Source: CALCLY01 sp900552775 | GTDB taxonomy: Bacteria > Bacillota > Clostridia > UMGS1883 > UMGS1540 | Direction of reading: 5' to 3' | DNA: 64,000 nt | Assembly: GCA_937966555.1 (NCBI GenBank) | Contig: CALCLY010000022.1 | Coordinates: 62,001-126,000 of the forward strand | Shown: positions 27,771 to 36,362 of the stretch, piece by piece | Position numbering within the stretch: position 1 is the stretch's first letter | How the letters are laid out: each line of letters begins with the position of its first letter | Made by a program: the position numbers and the translations under genes | The notes under the pieces: model-generated | The model's database searches: none | Told to the model about the DNA's origin: nothing | The model's input: the letters and a program-made list of their open reading frames with translations, nothing else

Positions 27771-28358
27771 TTATAAAACTCCTTTGCTAGACGGAATTTC
27801 GTAAATCATGTTCGGATTTTGAGCCGCAGCTTGCCTCATACATCTGCCAAACGCTTTAAAAACGGCTTCGGCAATATGATGGCTGTTCTTACCTGAAAGA
27901 AGCTTAAAGTGAAGTGTTATACCCGATGTGCGAACCAATGCCGCAAAAAACTCCTCACAGAGTTCGGAATCAAAATCGCCTATCTTCTGAGCCGGTATGG
28001 AAACATCAAAGTTTAAAAATGCACGTCCCGAAATATCAAGAGCGCAAAGCACAAGCGTTTCATCCATCGGAAGCACAATATCGGCATATCTGTTTATTCC
28101 TCGCTTGTCACCGAGAGCACCTTTTAAAGCCTCACCCAACGCAATTCCCACATCTTCCGTCGTATGATGAAAATCCACATCAAAATCTCCGCTGCAAGTC
28201 ACGGAAAGTGAAAAACCGGAGTGATACGAAAACAGCTCAAGCATATGATTCAGGAATCCGCATCCTGTATGAACGTCCGCATTTTTGTCTCCGTCAAGCG
28301 ACACTGAAAGTTTTATATCCGTTTCCGCCGTTTTTCTCTGAATTTCGGATTTTCTCAT
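27771..28358 (-). CDS. hisB: Imidazoleglycerol-phosphate dehydratase
   Basis: A 195-residue single-domain dehydratase for histidine step 6. The two metal-binding motifs DFHHTTEDVGIALG (about 62-75) and HHIAEAVFKAFGR (about 160-172) are intact. It lacks the histidinol-phosphatase domain of enterobacterial HisB, and no hisJ/hisN gene is in the window, so that step must be encoded elsewhere. Its start is immediately after the hisC stop. Confidence 0.96.
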   Translation of the reverse strand: MRKSEIQRKTAETDIKLSVSLDGDKNADVHTGCGFLNHMLELFSYHSGFSLSVTCSGDFDVDFHHTTEDVGIALGEALKGALGDKRGINRYADIVLPMDETLVLCALDISGRAFLNFDVSIPAQKIGDFDSELCEEFFAALVRTSGITLHFKLLSGKNSHHIAEAVFKAFGRCMRQAAAQNPNMIYEIPSSKGVL

Positions 28359-29423
28359 TTAAAACACCTCTTTTAAAATTTTATCTATTGCAGAAAGCAA
28401 CTGTTTGCATTCATCATGCGTTCCTATTGTTATTCTCACAAAATCACGAATTCTGTCCTTGTCAAACCATCTGACAAGTACACCATGCTCTTTAAGGCGC
28501 AAATATATATCCTTGCCGCAAATATTATTATTTTGGGCAAAAACAAAGTTAGCCATAGACGGAAGTACATTAAATTCGCGTTTCAGAAGTTCGTCGGTAA
28601 GATATTCTCTGTCTTTTATAATATCTTTGCAGCGCGCTTTATAATAATCTGAGTCTTCAATTGCTTTTTCTCCTGCCAAAAGTGTGATTCTGTTAATGTT
28701 ATAAGGATTTGTTGAAAAGCGAATCTTTTGTAAATCAGCTATTACATCTGCATCACCTACAGCAAACCCGAGCCTTGCTCCCGCCATTGAACGTGACTTT
28801 GAAAAAGTTCCGGTAACTATAAGATTTTTGTATTTTTTTGTCAGAGCAATTGCACTTTCACCACCGAAGTCTATGTATGCCTCATCAATTACAACTATAT
28901 TATCGGGATTTGAAGCGGCTATCTTTTCTATATCTTTAAGAGGCATAAAAAGCCCGGTAGGTGCATTTGGATTTGCAATAACCACTCCGCTTCTTATATT
29001 AGCGTAGTCATCTGCAGACACACTAAAGTCCCGGCGAAGCGGAATTTCTTTATAGGAAACACCGTAAAGTTCCGCAAAAACCTTGTAAAATCCGTAGCTT
29101 ATATCCGGGAAGCTCACGCCGTTTTTACTTAAAAAAGCCGCGAATAAAAAAGACAGAATCTCATCTGATCCGTTTCCGAATACAACATTTTTGCTTTCAA
29201 TGCCATATGCGCACGCAAAAGTCTCTGAAAGCTTTTTGCAGTCCGGGTCGGGATATAATCTGAGTTTTCCGCCTTCCGAAGCGCAGACAGCTTTTATAAC
29301 ACCGTCTGACGGCGGATAGGGAGATTCGTTTGTGTTAAGTTTTATGTAAGTTTTATCCTGAGGCTGCTCTCCGGGCACATAAGCTTCAAGAAATGCGTAT
29401 TTTTCGTTTAAAAATATACTCAT
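28359..29423 (-). CDS. hisC: Histidinol-phosphate aminotransferase
   Basis: A 354-residue fold-type I PLP enzyme for histidine step 7. The PLP lysine lies in GTFSKSRSMAGARLG (about residue 210); ANPNAPTG and VIDEAYIDF bind the cofactor. The ATG overlaps the hisD stop by four bases, so the two are translationally coupled. Confidence 0.95.
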   Translation of the reverse strand: MSIFLNEKYAFLEAYVPGEQPQDKTYIKLNTNESPYPPSDGVIKAVCASEGGKLRLYPDPDCKKLSETFACAYGIESKNVVFGNGSDEILSFLFAAFLSKNGVSFPDISYGFYKVFAELYGVSYKEIPLRRDFSVSADDYANIRSGVVIANPNAPTGLFMPLKDIEKIAASNPDNIVVIDEAYIDFGGESAIALTKKYKNLIVTGTFSKSRSMAGARLGFAVGDADVIADLQKIRFSTNPYNINRITLLAGEKAIEDSDYYKARCKDIIKDREYLTDELLKREFNVLPSMANFVFAQNNNICGKDIYLRLKEHGVLVRWFDKDRIRDFVRITIGTHDECKQLLSAIDKILKEVF

Positions 29424-30682
29424 TTTTCTAACCTCACAGTAGCCGATTTCGCGTGAGCCGTAAGACCTTCACGTCTTGCAAATTCATCTATTTTCGGTGC
29501 CGCATACCGCAGAGCATCCTCTGTATAATATGTAAATGAAAACTTTTTAACAAAATCGTCAACCGACAGAGGACTTGAAAATTTTGCCGTGCCGCCCGTC
29601 GGCAGTGTATGATTTGTCCCTCCGAAATAGTCGCCCAACGCTTCGGGACAGTTCTTTCCGAGAAAAACGGAACCTGCGTTTTCTATTGAGTTCAGATAAT
29701 CAAAAGGATTATCCGTGCAGAGTTCAAGGTGCTCGGGCGCAATATCGTTTGATATTTTTATAGCCTCGTCAATTGAAGAAACAATAATAATTTTTCCGCG
29801 ATTATCTATCGAAGCACGCGCAATCTCTTCTCTTTCAAGGCTGCAAAGCTGTTTTTCAAGTTCTTCCGACACCTTTGCGGCAAGTTTTTCGCATGTTGTT
29901 ATAAGAATAGCTGACGCCATGCGGTCATGCTCCGCCTGAGAAAGCATATCAGCCGCAACAATACGCGCATCACATGTTTCATCAGCAATAATCAGAATCT
30001 CGCTCGGGCCTGCAATCATATCTATATCGCAAACGCCGAAAACCTGTTTTTTTGCTTCCGCAACAAAAGCATTTCCGGGACCTACAATTTTATTTACAGG
30101 TCTTATTGTCTCTGTTCCGTATGCAAGTGCGGCAACCGCCTGGGCTCCTCCTGATTTAAATACCCTGTCCACACCTGCAATTTCAGCCGCAGCCAAAACC
30201 GCCGAATTTATTTTCCCGTTTTTATCTGTGGGCGTTATCATAACAATTTCGGGCACTCCGGCGATTTTAGCCGGAATTGCATTCATAAGCACCGTTGACG
30301 GATACGCTGCCGTTCCTCCCGGGATATAAAGACCTACTCTGCGCAAAGGTAAAACTCTCTGTCCGAGAATTTTTCCTTCACCGCCGCACACAAAACCGCT
30401 CCTTTTTTGATTTATGTGAAACGAGCGGATATTTTCGGCGGCTTCGTGCAGAATATCGGCAAAATCACCCGTTTCTTCAAGTGCAGCTTCGCGTTCTTCT
30501 TTTGAAACTTCAAGATTGGAAAGCATGGCACCGTCAAATTTTTCGGCATAAGAAAGCAGCGCTTTATCTCCGTTTCTGCGGACATTCGAGATTATATCCG
30601 ATACCGTTTCGCTTATCTTAAGTTTTTCCGCTGTTCTGTCTATTATAACATCATTTTTATAGTATTTTACAATTTTTATCAT
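29420..30682 (-). CDS. hisD: Histidinol dehydrogenase
   Basis: A 420-residue NAD-dependent enzyme that oxidises histidinol to histidine. Visible family segments are [20 protein letters not shown] (about 112-131), [28 protein letters not shown] and the metal and catalytic residues in SQAEHDRMA and APEHLEL. The spacing from hisG is 11 bases. Length is normal. Confidence 0.96.
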   Translation of the reverse strand: MIKIVKYYKNDVIIDRTAEKLKISETVSDIISNVRRNGDKALLSYAEKFDGAMLSNLEVSKEEREAALEETGDFADILHEAAENIRSFHINQKRSGFVCGGEGKILGQRVLPLRRVGLYIPGGTAAYPSTVLMNAIPAKIAGVPEIVMITPTDKNGKINSAVLAAAEIAGVDRVFKSGGAQAVAALAYGTETIRPVNKIVGPGNAFVAEAKKQVFGVCDIDMIAGPSEILIIADETCDARIVAADMLSQAEHDRMASAILITTCEKLAAKVSEELEKQLCSLEREEIARASIDNRGKIIIVSSIDEAIKISNDIAPEHLELCTDNPFDYLNSIENAGSVFLGKNCPEALGDYFGGTNHTLPTGGTAKFSSPLSVDDFVKKFSFTYYTEDALRYAAPKIDEFARREGLTAHAKSATVRLEK

Positions 30683-30693
30683 ACATTCACCTT

Positions 30694-31317
30694 CTAAAGA
30701 AGTTTTGATATTCTGTCAATCAAAGTTTCTATCTCTTCGTTTTTAAATTTAAAACTCGATTTATTTGCTATAAGTCTTGCGCTTATATCCACAATGGTTT
30801 CAATTACTTCGAGATTGTTTTCTTTTAATGTTTTGCCTGTTTCAACAATATCCACAATAACATCAGACATACCGAGTATGGGAGCAATCTCAATTGAACC
30901 GCTTAATTTAATTATATCGATATCTTTGCCGCGGCCTTCAAAATATCTGCGTGCTATATGCGGAAATTTTGTTGCCACAGTCAGAGTTTTTCCGTTTTTA
31001 TATCTGAACCCTTTTTTTGCAGCCACAGCCATACGGCATAATCCCGTCTTAAGGTCCAGCGGTTCATATACATCGGGTGAGTATTCAAGTAAAATGTCAC
31101 GCCCCGCAACGCCTATATCCGCCGCACCGTGTTCGACATATATTGCTGTGTCTGAAGGCTTTACCCAAAAATATCTTACACCGTTTTCGGGACTTTCGAA
31201 TATAAGTTTTCTGCTTTCGGACTTCAGTTCATCGCAGCCGTAACCCGCTCTTTCAAGTATATCATATACGCGGCTTCCGAGTCTGCCTTTCGGCAATGCA
31301 ATATTAAGCATTCTCAT
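30694..31317 (-). CDS. hisG: ATP phosphoribosyltransferase, short form
   Basis: A 207-residue catalytic subunit for the first step of histidine synthesis. It begins LNIALPKGRLG and keeps DIVETGKTLKEN (about 152-163), which binds PRPP. It lacks the C-terminal regulatory domain of long HisG, so it needs HisZ, encoded just upstream with a 14-base overlap. Confidence 0.96.
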   Translation of the reverse strand: MRMLNIALPKGRLGSRVYDILERAGYGCDELKSESRKLIFESPENGVRYFWVKPSDTAIYVEHGAADIGVAGRDILLEYSPDVYEPLDLKTGLCRMAVAAKKGFRYKNGKTLTVATKFPHIARRYFEGRGKDIDIIKLSGSIEIAPILGMSDVIVDIVETGKTLKENNLEVIETIVDISARLIANKSSFKFKNEEIETLIDRISKLL

Positions 31318-32422
31318 TACCTCCCGAAAATCTTATTGTTTCACCGCTTCTGAGCTTTGTTTTCTCGTTTTTCTGAGCTCTTACGCTGAATCCTTTTCCG
31401 GCAAGACGCAGTGTTTCTTTCATCAAACGTGAAGGATCTGTTTTTTCATCATATATAAGCAATATATCGGCATCGTTATCCTCTTCATCATCCGAATACT
31501 TTTGAAGCAAATCGGTGTACACCGCAAAGCCTGCCGCATTGCCTTTTTTACCGAGTTTATGCAGAAGTTTGTCATACCTTCCGCCGGATAAAACAGCCTC
31601 CGGAACTCCCATCAAAAATCCGCGGAATATTATACCGTTATAATAGCTTAAATCGTTTACAACGGAAAAATCAAGCCTTATCCCTTTTTCTTCTCCGCAG
31701 CTTTTTAAAATGGTGTAAAGCCTCGACAGATCATCGGCAGCACTGTGCATCTCATCATTATTTGCAATTTCATAAATTTTTTCAAGAGCTTTGTCAAAAT
31801 CTCCGTATGCAGAGGTAAGAACTGTGATCCTTTCAGAGAAATCGGAAGAAAAACCGTTCTCTTCGCAAATTATTTTTATTCCGCCGATATCCTTGCGGCT
31901 TATTCTGCCGAGAAGTTCATCTTTAACATCCGACTTTTCTTCAGGTATTTCCGCCATAAGAGCGTTTATTATACCCATATGTGATATATCAAGTACGAAA
32001 CTGTCACCCATCAGAGCAAGACTTTCTCGTGCAAGCATCAAAACTTCCGCCATAGCATAATCGTCAAGCTCTCCTATATATTCAAGACCTGCCTGCATTA
32101 TTTCTTTATATTCTCCGCCTGCCGCGGATTCTCTGTAGACATTCTCCGTGTAATACACCTTTTGAGCATCGCCTTCAAGCGGAAGGTTTTTGGCGATGGA
32201 GAGAGTTACATCAGGTTTCAATGCGAGCAGTCTTCCGTCAAAGTCGGTGAATGTAATAATACTCCCGCCTTTTAGAAAACTTTTATTCTGAAGATATAAA
32301 TCATATTCTTCAAATTTTTTCATTTTATATTTACGGTATCCGAACCCTTCATACAAAAGACGCATATCAAAAATCGCCCTCTCGGACTTAGAAAGTATGC
32401 TGTTTAAATAATCGTTTCTCAA
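31304..32422 (-). CDS. hisZ: ATP phosphoribosyltransferase regulatory subunit
   Basis: A 372-residue HisRS-like protein without the anticodon-binding domain; it activates short HisG and senses histidine. Class II synthetase motif traces are seen in FTDFDGRLLALKPDVTLSIAK (split around residue 60-80) and in GGRYDKLLHKLG (about 288). The start is TTG at 32422 with GGAAGTG six bases before it. First gene of the operon. Confidence 0.93.
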   Translation of the reverse strand: MRNDYLNSILSKSERAIFDMRLLYEGFGYRKYKMKKFEEYDLYLQNKSFLKGGSIITFTDFDGRLLALKPDVTLSIAKNLPLEGDAQKVYYTENVYRESAAGGEYKEIMQAGLEYIGELDDYAMAEVLMLARESLALMGDSFVLDISHMGIINALMAEIPEEKSDVKDELLGRISRKDIGGIKIICEENGFSSDFSERITVLTSAYGDFDKALEKIYEIANNDEMHSAADDLSRLYTILKSCGEEKGIRLDFSVVNDLSYYNGIIFRGFLMGVPEAVLSGGRYDKLLHKLGKKGNAAGFAVYTDLLQKYSDDEEDNDADILLIYDEKTDPSRLMKETLRLAGKGFSVRAQKNEKTKLRSGETIRFSGGNENA

Positions 32423-32444
32423 TTATATCACTTCCTTTTTTACT

Positions 32445-32473
32445 ATTATAACTCCGTTTATCGGTTTAGTCAA
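32445..32473 (-). promoter_or_regulatory. Sigma-A promoter of the histidine operon
   Basis: TTGACT, a 17-base spacer and a perfect TATAAT. The expected start of transcription lies only about 16 bases above the hisZ TTG, so there is no room for a T-box or attenuator leader. Confidence 0.8.
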
Positions 32474-32558
32474 GTAAAGTGAAAGGATTTATTCATTTTG
32501 GTTTAATACGTCAAAAATATACATGTTATCGCTTAATTATACAGTAAACTTTACCACG

Positions 32559-33221
32559 CTAAAGTGCACTGTTTTTTAAAATTCTGAACTTATTCTTCTT
32601 AAAGATAATTAAACCTTCACGCTTCATTTTTGACAATTCATTGCTCAAAGCGCTTCTGTCTGCACAAAGATAGTCGGCAAGCTGCTGCCTGTCAAAAGGT
32701 ATCAGAAAAGTATTGCTTCCTTCCCTGTCTGCGCAGCCCGAAAGGAAAGACATGATCTTTCCGCGCAAAGTTTTTGAAGATGTGTTTATAATTCTCTCTG
32801 AAAGACGCAGAGATTTTAAAGCACAAACCGACAGCAGATTTTTGATAAGCTCTGTGCCGTGAGAACATCTGCACGCGTTTCCGGAAAAAAGTTTTGAAGC
32901 GCTGAAAAAAAGAATTTCGGAATTTTTTATCGCTCTTACAGAAACACGCAAAACTTCATTTTCCGCGCACGCGTATGCTTCCGCAAACACATCTCCTTCA
33001 CCGTTTACGCCCAAAACAGTATTGTTTCCCCACATATCGCAGCTTTCTATAATAACCGCGCCGCTCAGAATCAATCCTATTTCATGCGTTATACTCCCCT
33101 GTTCAAGTATTGTCTCGCCTTTTTTATAACTTTTTTTAAAAGCTCCCATGCATAGCAACACCTCTTCAACCTCACCATTACTCATACCGTGAAAAATTTC
33201 GGTTTCGCAATAATTTTCAAT
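32559..33221 (-). CDS. Crp/Fnr-family transcriptional regulator
   Basis: A roughly 220-residue regulator with a cyclic-nucleotide-binding-like sensor (about 15-125) containing KKGETILEQGS and a GLILSGAVIIE strand, and a winged helix-turn-helix (about 150-215) with RQQLADYLCADRSALSNELSKM. The start is uncertain. The promoter at 33267-33295 rules out the long frame to 33356. The first ATG (33185) has no ribosome site; an ATT at 33221 has AAAGGGG eight bases before it and gives a typical family N-terminus. Cysteines in the sensor could hold a cluster or haem, but no clear motif is seen. Divergent from the ferredoxin-like gene, its likely target. Confidence 0.8.
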   Translation of the reverse strand: MENYCETEIFHGMSNGEVEEVLLCMGAFKKSYKKGETILEQGSITHEIGLILSGAVIIESCDMWGNNTVLGVNGEGDVFAEAYACAENEVLRVSVRAIKNSEILFFSASKLFSGNACRCSHGTELIKNLLSVCALKSLRLSERIINTSSKTLRGKIMSFLSGCADREGSNTFLIPFDRQQLADYLCADRSALSNELSKMKREGLIIFKKNKFRILKNSAL

Positions 33222-33237
33222 AATTATTTCCCCTTTC

Positions 33238-33251
33238 GTTGTTATAACAAC
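33238..33251. promoter_or_regulatory. Palindromic operator candidate, Crp/Fnr type
   Basis: A perfect 14-bp palindrome, GTTGTTATAACAAC, in the divergent region. Taking transcription start seven bases below the plus-strand -10, its centre falls at -41.5 for the ferredoxin gene, the class II activator position. For the regulator's own promoter it falls just downstream of the start, a repressing position. Confidence 0.55.
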
Positions 33252-33266
33252 ATATTTACATCTTTT

Positions 33267-33295
33267 ATTATAGTATAATACATTTGTAAAGTCAA
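33267..33295 (-). promoter_or_regulatory. Sigma-A promoter of the Crp/Fnr gene
   Basis: TTGACT, 17-base spacer, TATAAT on the minus strand. Confidence 0.75.
33274..33279 (+). promoter_or_regulatory. -10 box of the ferredoxin-like gene
   Basis: A perfect TATAAT on the plus strand with no good -35 element 17 bases upstream, as expected for a promoter that needs an activator. It overlaps the divergent regulator promoter. Confidence 0.5.
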
Positions 33296-33315
33296 TAAAC
33301 GAAGGGAGAAAAAAT

Positions 33316-34020
33316 ATGATACGAAAAATTATAAAAATCGATGAAGAAAGATGCAACGGCTGCGGCGCATGTGCCGAGGCATGTCATGAAGGAGCAATAG
33401 GAATGGTAAACGGCAAAGCAAAGCTTTTACGTGATGACTATTGCGACGGACTTGGCGACTGTCTGCCGGCTTGCCCGACTAATGCAATTTCATTTGAAGA
33501 ACGCGAAGCAGAAGCATACAATGCTGATGCCGTAGCAGCGAACATGGCAAAGAAAAAACACACCCATAACCATGGCGGAGGCTGTCCCGGACATAAACTG
33601 AGAACATTTTCGCGGCACAATGAACCAGTGCATCACGCCGGTATAGTTTCAGAGGTTCAATCGGAACTTGGGCAGTGGCCGTGCCAGATTCGCCTTATTC
33701 CCGCGACGGCTTCTTGCTTTGACGGAGCGGATCTTCTTATTGCCGCCGATTGCACCTCTTTTGCTTACGCAAACATGCACAGCGAGTTTATGAGAGGAAA
33801 AAAAACACTTATCGGCTGCCCAAAGCTTGACGATATAGACTACTCCGAAAAACTTACAGATATAATCCGCTTAAATAATATTAAAAGTGTAACAATAGTG
33901 CGAATGGAAGTTCCTTGCTGCAAAGGCATTGAAGATGCAGCTAAAAAAGCTCTGCAAGACAGCGGTAAATTTATACCCTGGCAGGTTAAAGTAATATCCG
34001 TGGACGGAAAGTTGCTTTAA
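33316..34020 (+). CDS. 4Fe-4S ferredoxin-type protein, Crp/Fnr-linked
   Basis: A 234-residue cytoplasmic iron-sulphur protein. The start has GAAGGGAG seven bases before the ATG. A first cluster motif CNGCGACAEACHEG lies at residues 13-26; the second, CDGLGDCLPACPTNAI (about 44-59), has a wider first gap and only three of the usual cysteines in line. A His/Cys-rich loop HTHNHGGGCPGH (about 83-94) follows, then a C-terminal domain with CPKLDD and VPCCKG. Such proteins are found next to Crp/Fnr regulators and hcp genes in Clostridia, in redox or nitrosative stress responses; no hcp is in the window, so the role is inferred. Confidence 0.85.
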   Translation: MIRKIIKIDEERCNGCGACAEACHEGAIGMVNGKAKLLRDDYCDGLGDCLPACPTNAISFEEREAEAYNADAVAANMAKKKHTHNHGGGCPGHKLRTFSRHNEPVHHAGIVSEVQSELGQWPCQIRLIPATASCFDGADLLIAADCTSFAYANMHSEFMRGKKTLIGCPKLDDIDYSEKLTDIIRLNNIKSVTIVRMEVPCCKGIEDAAKKALQDSGKFIPWQVKVISVDGKLL

Positions 34021-34040
34021 TATTTAAGTATAGTAAATAG

Positions 34041-34087
34041 GGCTCTTTAAAAAGTCAAAAAACTTTTTAAAGAGCCTTGTTTTTTTA
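34041..34087 (+). terminator. Terminator of the ferredoxin-like gene
   Basis: A 15-bp perfect stem (34041-34055 with 34062-34076) followed by TTG and a T run on the plus strand. It also lies below the convergent uracil permease gene and could serve both. Confidence 0.85.
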
Positions 34088-34102
34088 CATTCAATTAATG
34101 AA

Positions 34103-35494
34103 TTATTCTTTTCCCGATGCAACTATGTCGCTGTCAAAATCATTTCCGGGTAAGATTGCATTGAGTACAATACCGAGAATTGAAGCTGCTGCCAAAGCCG
34201 AAAGGGAGATGCTCATTCCGCCTATAGGAATAACAACTGTTCCGAGTCCGAGTGCGGAAACAAGTATAACCGCTGCGATAATAAGGTTACGGCTCTGAGA
34301 AAAATCAACTTTATTCTCAACAACGTTTCTGACACCGATTGCCGAAATCATTCCGTAAAGAATAAACGATATACCGCCTATAACAGCTGTGGGAATAAGT
34401 TCAACTATTGCGGCAAACTTTGGAGAAAAGGAGAGGATAACCGCTATAACTGCAGCAATTCTTATAACTCTCGGGTCATAAACCTTGGAAAGAGCCAAAA
34501 CACCTGTATTTTCTCCGTATGTTGTATTTGCAGGTCCGCCAAAAAGTGCTGAGAAGCTTGTTGCAAGTCCGTCACCTATAAGTGTTCTGTGAAGGCCCGG
34601 ATCTTCAATAAAGTTCTTTCCGACTGTTGAAGAAATAGCCGAAATATCACCGATATGTTCCATCATTGTAGCGAGAGATATCGGCAAAATTGCAATTATT
34701 GAACTTATAATAAGCGTTGACTGCGACCAGTCGATGCCTCCGAATACCGTTCCGTTCCATTTAACCGGGAATCCTATCCAAGGTGCATCGACAACATTTT
34801 TCAAGGCGTCAACAGAGAATATCTTCATAGCGGAATTACCAAGTGTTATATATTCGGCACCGTCAATTACGTTAGTTTGACCAAAGCAAAGCGCTAAAAT
34901 TGCCGCAATCAGGCAAGAGCCGATAACGCCCAAGAGAATAGGAATAATATTGAACATTCCCTTCCCGAAAATGTTGTAATAAATAACTATTGCAAGTGCA
35001 ATAACCGCAAGAAGCCAGTTTGCCTGGCAGTTTGTAACTGCGCTTCCCGCAAGACCGAGTCCTATGGAGATAATAATCGGTCCAGTTACAACGGGCGGGA
35101 AGAATCTAATAACACGCTTTACACCCAGGCATTTAATAAGAGCTGCCAACACAAGATAAACAAGTCCTGCAGCCGCAACACCGAGACATGCATAAGGAAG
35201 AAGTTCCGCATTTGTCATGCCGTTTGCACCTGCAAGAGGTGCTACCGCTCCGTACCCTCCGAGGAAAGCAAATGAAGAACCCAAAAATGCGGGAACCTTA
35301 CCTTTTGTCATAAGGTGAAAAAATAATGTTCCAAGTCCTGCCATAAGCAGTGTTGTTGCAATGTCAAGTCCCGTAAGAAGCGGAACCAGCACCGTTGCTC
35401 CGAACATGGCAAACATATGCTGAAAGCCAAGGATAAGCATTTTGCCTTTTCCGAGCTCTCTTGCATCATAGATTGCTTTCATCTGATTTTTCAT
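34103..35494 (-). CDS. uraA: Uracil/xanthine permease, NCS2 family (uracil type)
   Basis: A 463-residue integral membrane transporter that brings in uracil with protons. It opens with a cytoplasmic lead, then about 14 hydrophobic segments. Family segments visible are LGFQHMFAMFGATVLVP (about 22-38), a GSSFAFLGGYGAV loop and the substrate region MMEHIGDIS (about 280), with TYGENTGVLALSKV (about 322-335). The start follows AAAAGGAG. The gene lies 118 bases below upp with a terminator between, so the two salvage genes can be expressed separately. Confidence 0.92.
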   Translation of the reverse strand: MKNQMKAIYDARELGKGKMLILGFQHMFAMFGATVLVPLLTGLDIATTLLMAGLGTLFFHLMTKGKVPAFLGSSFAFLGGYGAVAPLAGANGMTNAELLPYACLGVAAAGLVYLVLAALIKCLGVKRVIRFFPPVVTGPIIISIGLGLAGSAVTNCQANWLLAVIALAIVIYYNIFGKGMFNIIPILLGVIGSCLIAAILALCFGQTNVIDGAEYITLGNSAMKIFSVDALKNVVDAPWIGFPVKWNGTVFGGIDWSQSTLIISSIIAILPISLATMMEHIGDISAISSTVGKNFIEDPGLHRTLIGDGLATSFSALFGGPANTTYGENTGVLALSKVYDPRVIRIAAVIAVILSFSPKFAAIVELIPTAVIGGISFILYGMISAIGVRNVVENKVDFSQSRNLIIAAVILVSALGLGTVVIPIGGMSISLSALAAASILGIVLNAILPGNDFDSDIVASGKE

Positions 35495-35571
35495 AAATCA
35501 TACTCCTTTTCTCTTTTGAATTTTATATTTGAAATACACATAAAATCACGCTATGTGTAAAATCAATCCGC

Positions 35572-35610
35572 AAAAAAAGCCGGCCCGGCAAAATGCCGAG
35601 TGGGCTTTTT
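35572..35610 (-). terminator. Terminator of upp
   Basis: On the minus strand an AAAAGCC arm pairs with GGCTTTT and an inner CGGC pairs with GCCG, followed by seven T. Confidence 0.7.
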
Positions 35611-35612
35611 AT

Positions 35613-36251
35613 TTATTTTGTACCGAATATTCTGTCTCCGGCATCACCGAGTCCGGGAACAATATATCCGTTCTCATTAAGCTTTTCATCACAAATGCCG
35701 CAATAAACTTTAACATCGGGATGGGCTTCACAAACAGCCTTTATACCCTCGGGAGCGGCAATAATACACATAAATTTGATATCGGTAACACCACGTCTCT
35801 TGATACAGTCAATAGCTGCAATCGCCGAACCGCCCGTAGCAAGCATCGGGTCAACAATAATAACTTCTCTCTCTGCAATATCCTGAGGAACTTTAAAATA
35901 ATATTCAATAGGTTCAAGCGTTTCATGATCTCTGTAAAGACCGATATGTCCTACTTTTGCGGAAGGCAGAAGCGATAAAACGCCGCTTACCATACCAAGA
36001 CCTGCTCTTAAAACGGGAATAACAGTGAGTTTCTTACCGCTGATAACACTTGACATTGTCTTACATATCGGCGTTTCAACTTCTTTCTCGCAAAGAGGAA
36101 TATCCCTTGTAGCCTCAAAAGCAATTAAAATAGCAATTTCTTCAATAAGTTCACGAAACTGTTTACTGCCTGTATTGACATCACGCAAAATAGAAATCTT
36201 ATGTTTTATAAGCGGATGAGTCATAATAGTAAGGTTAGCGTAATTTTCCAT
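35613..36251 (-). CDS. upp: Uracil phosphoribosyltransferase
   Basis: A 212-residue salvage enzyme that makes UMP from uracil and PRPP. I start at [14 protein letters not shown], which has GGAG six bases before it. The PRPP loop [11 protein letters not shown] (about 129-139) and the uracil-binding [13 protein letters not shown] (about 193-205) are intact. Followed by the uracil permease, its transport partner. Confidence 0.95.
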   Translation of the reverse strand: MENYANLTIMTHPLIKHKISILRDVNTGSKQFRELIEEIAILIAFEATRDIPLCEKEVETPICKTMSSVISGKKLTVIPVLRAGLGMVSGVLSLLPSAKVGHIGLYRDHETLEPIEYYFKVPQDIAEREVIIVDPMLATGGSAIAAIDCIKRRGVTDIKFMCIIAAPEGIKAVCEAHPDVKVYCGICDEKLNENGYIVPGLGDAGDRIFGTK

Positions 36252-36309
36252 AATAATCTCCGTTTCCGTAAAGATATACAATTTTTTGTCTTGTACCTAA
36301 ACTTTTGAT

Positions 36310-36338
36310 ATTATAACACATTATTCATTGTTTGTAAA
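36310..36338 (-). promoter_or_regulatory. Sigma-A promoter of upp
   Basis: TTTACA, a 17-base spacer and a perfect TATAAT on the minus strand; transcription would begin about 50 bases above the start codon. Confidence 0.75.
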
Positions 36339-36362
36339 TAGTTTTTTAACAATTTATAAAAA

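Noticed and set aside
32423..32444. T-box or attenuator for the histidine operon
   Set aside because: The promoter leaves only about 16 bases before the hisZ start codon, too short for either.
33146..33356. Long N-terminal extension of the Crp/Fnr protein starting at 33356
   Set aside because: It begins upstream of the promoter for the gene and overlaps the divergent ferredoxin start; the extra residues are unlike the family.
35495..35571. PyrR or riboswitch-type leader above the uracil permease
   Set aside because: Only a short TACACATA inverted repeat is seen; no PyrR-binding loop, antiterminator or second terminator could be drawn.
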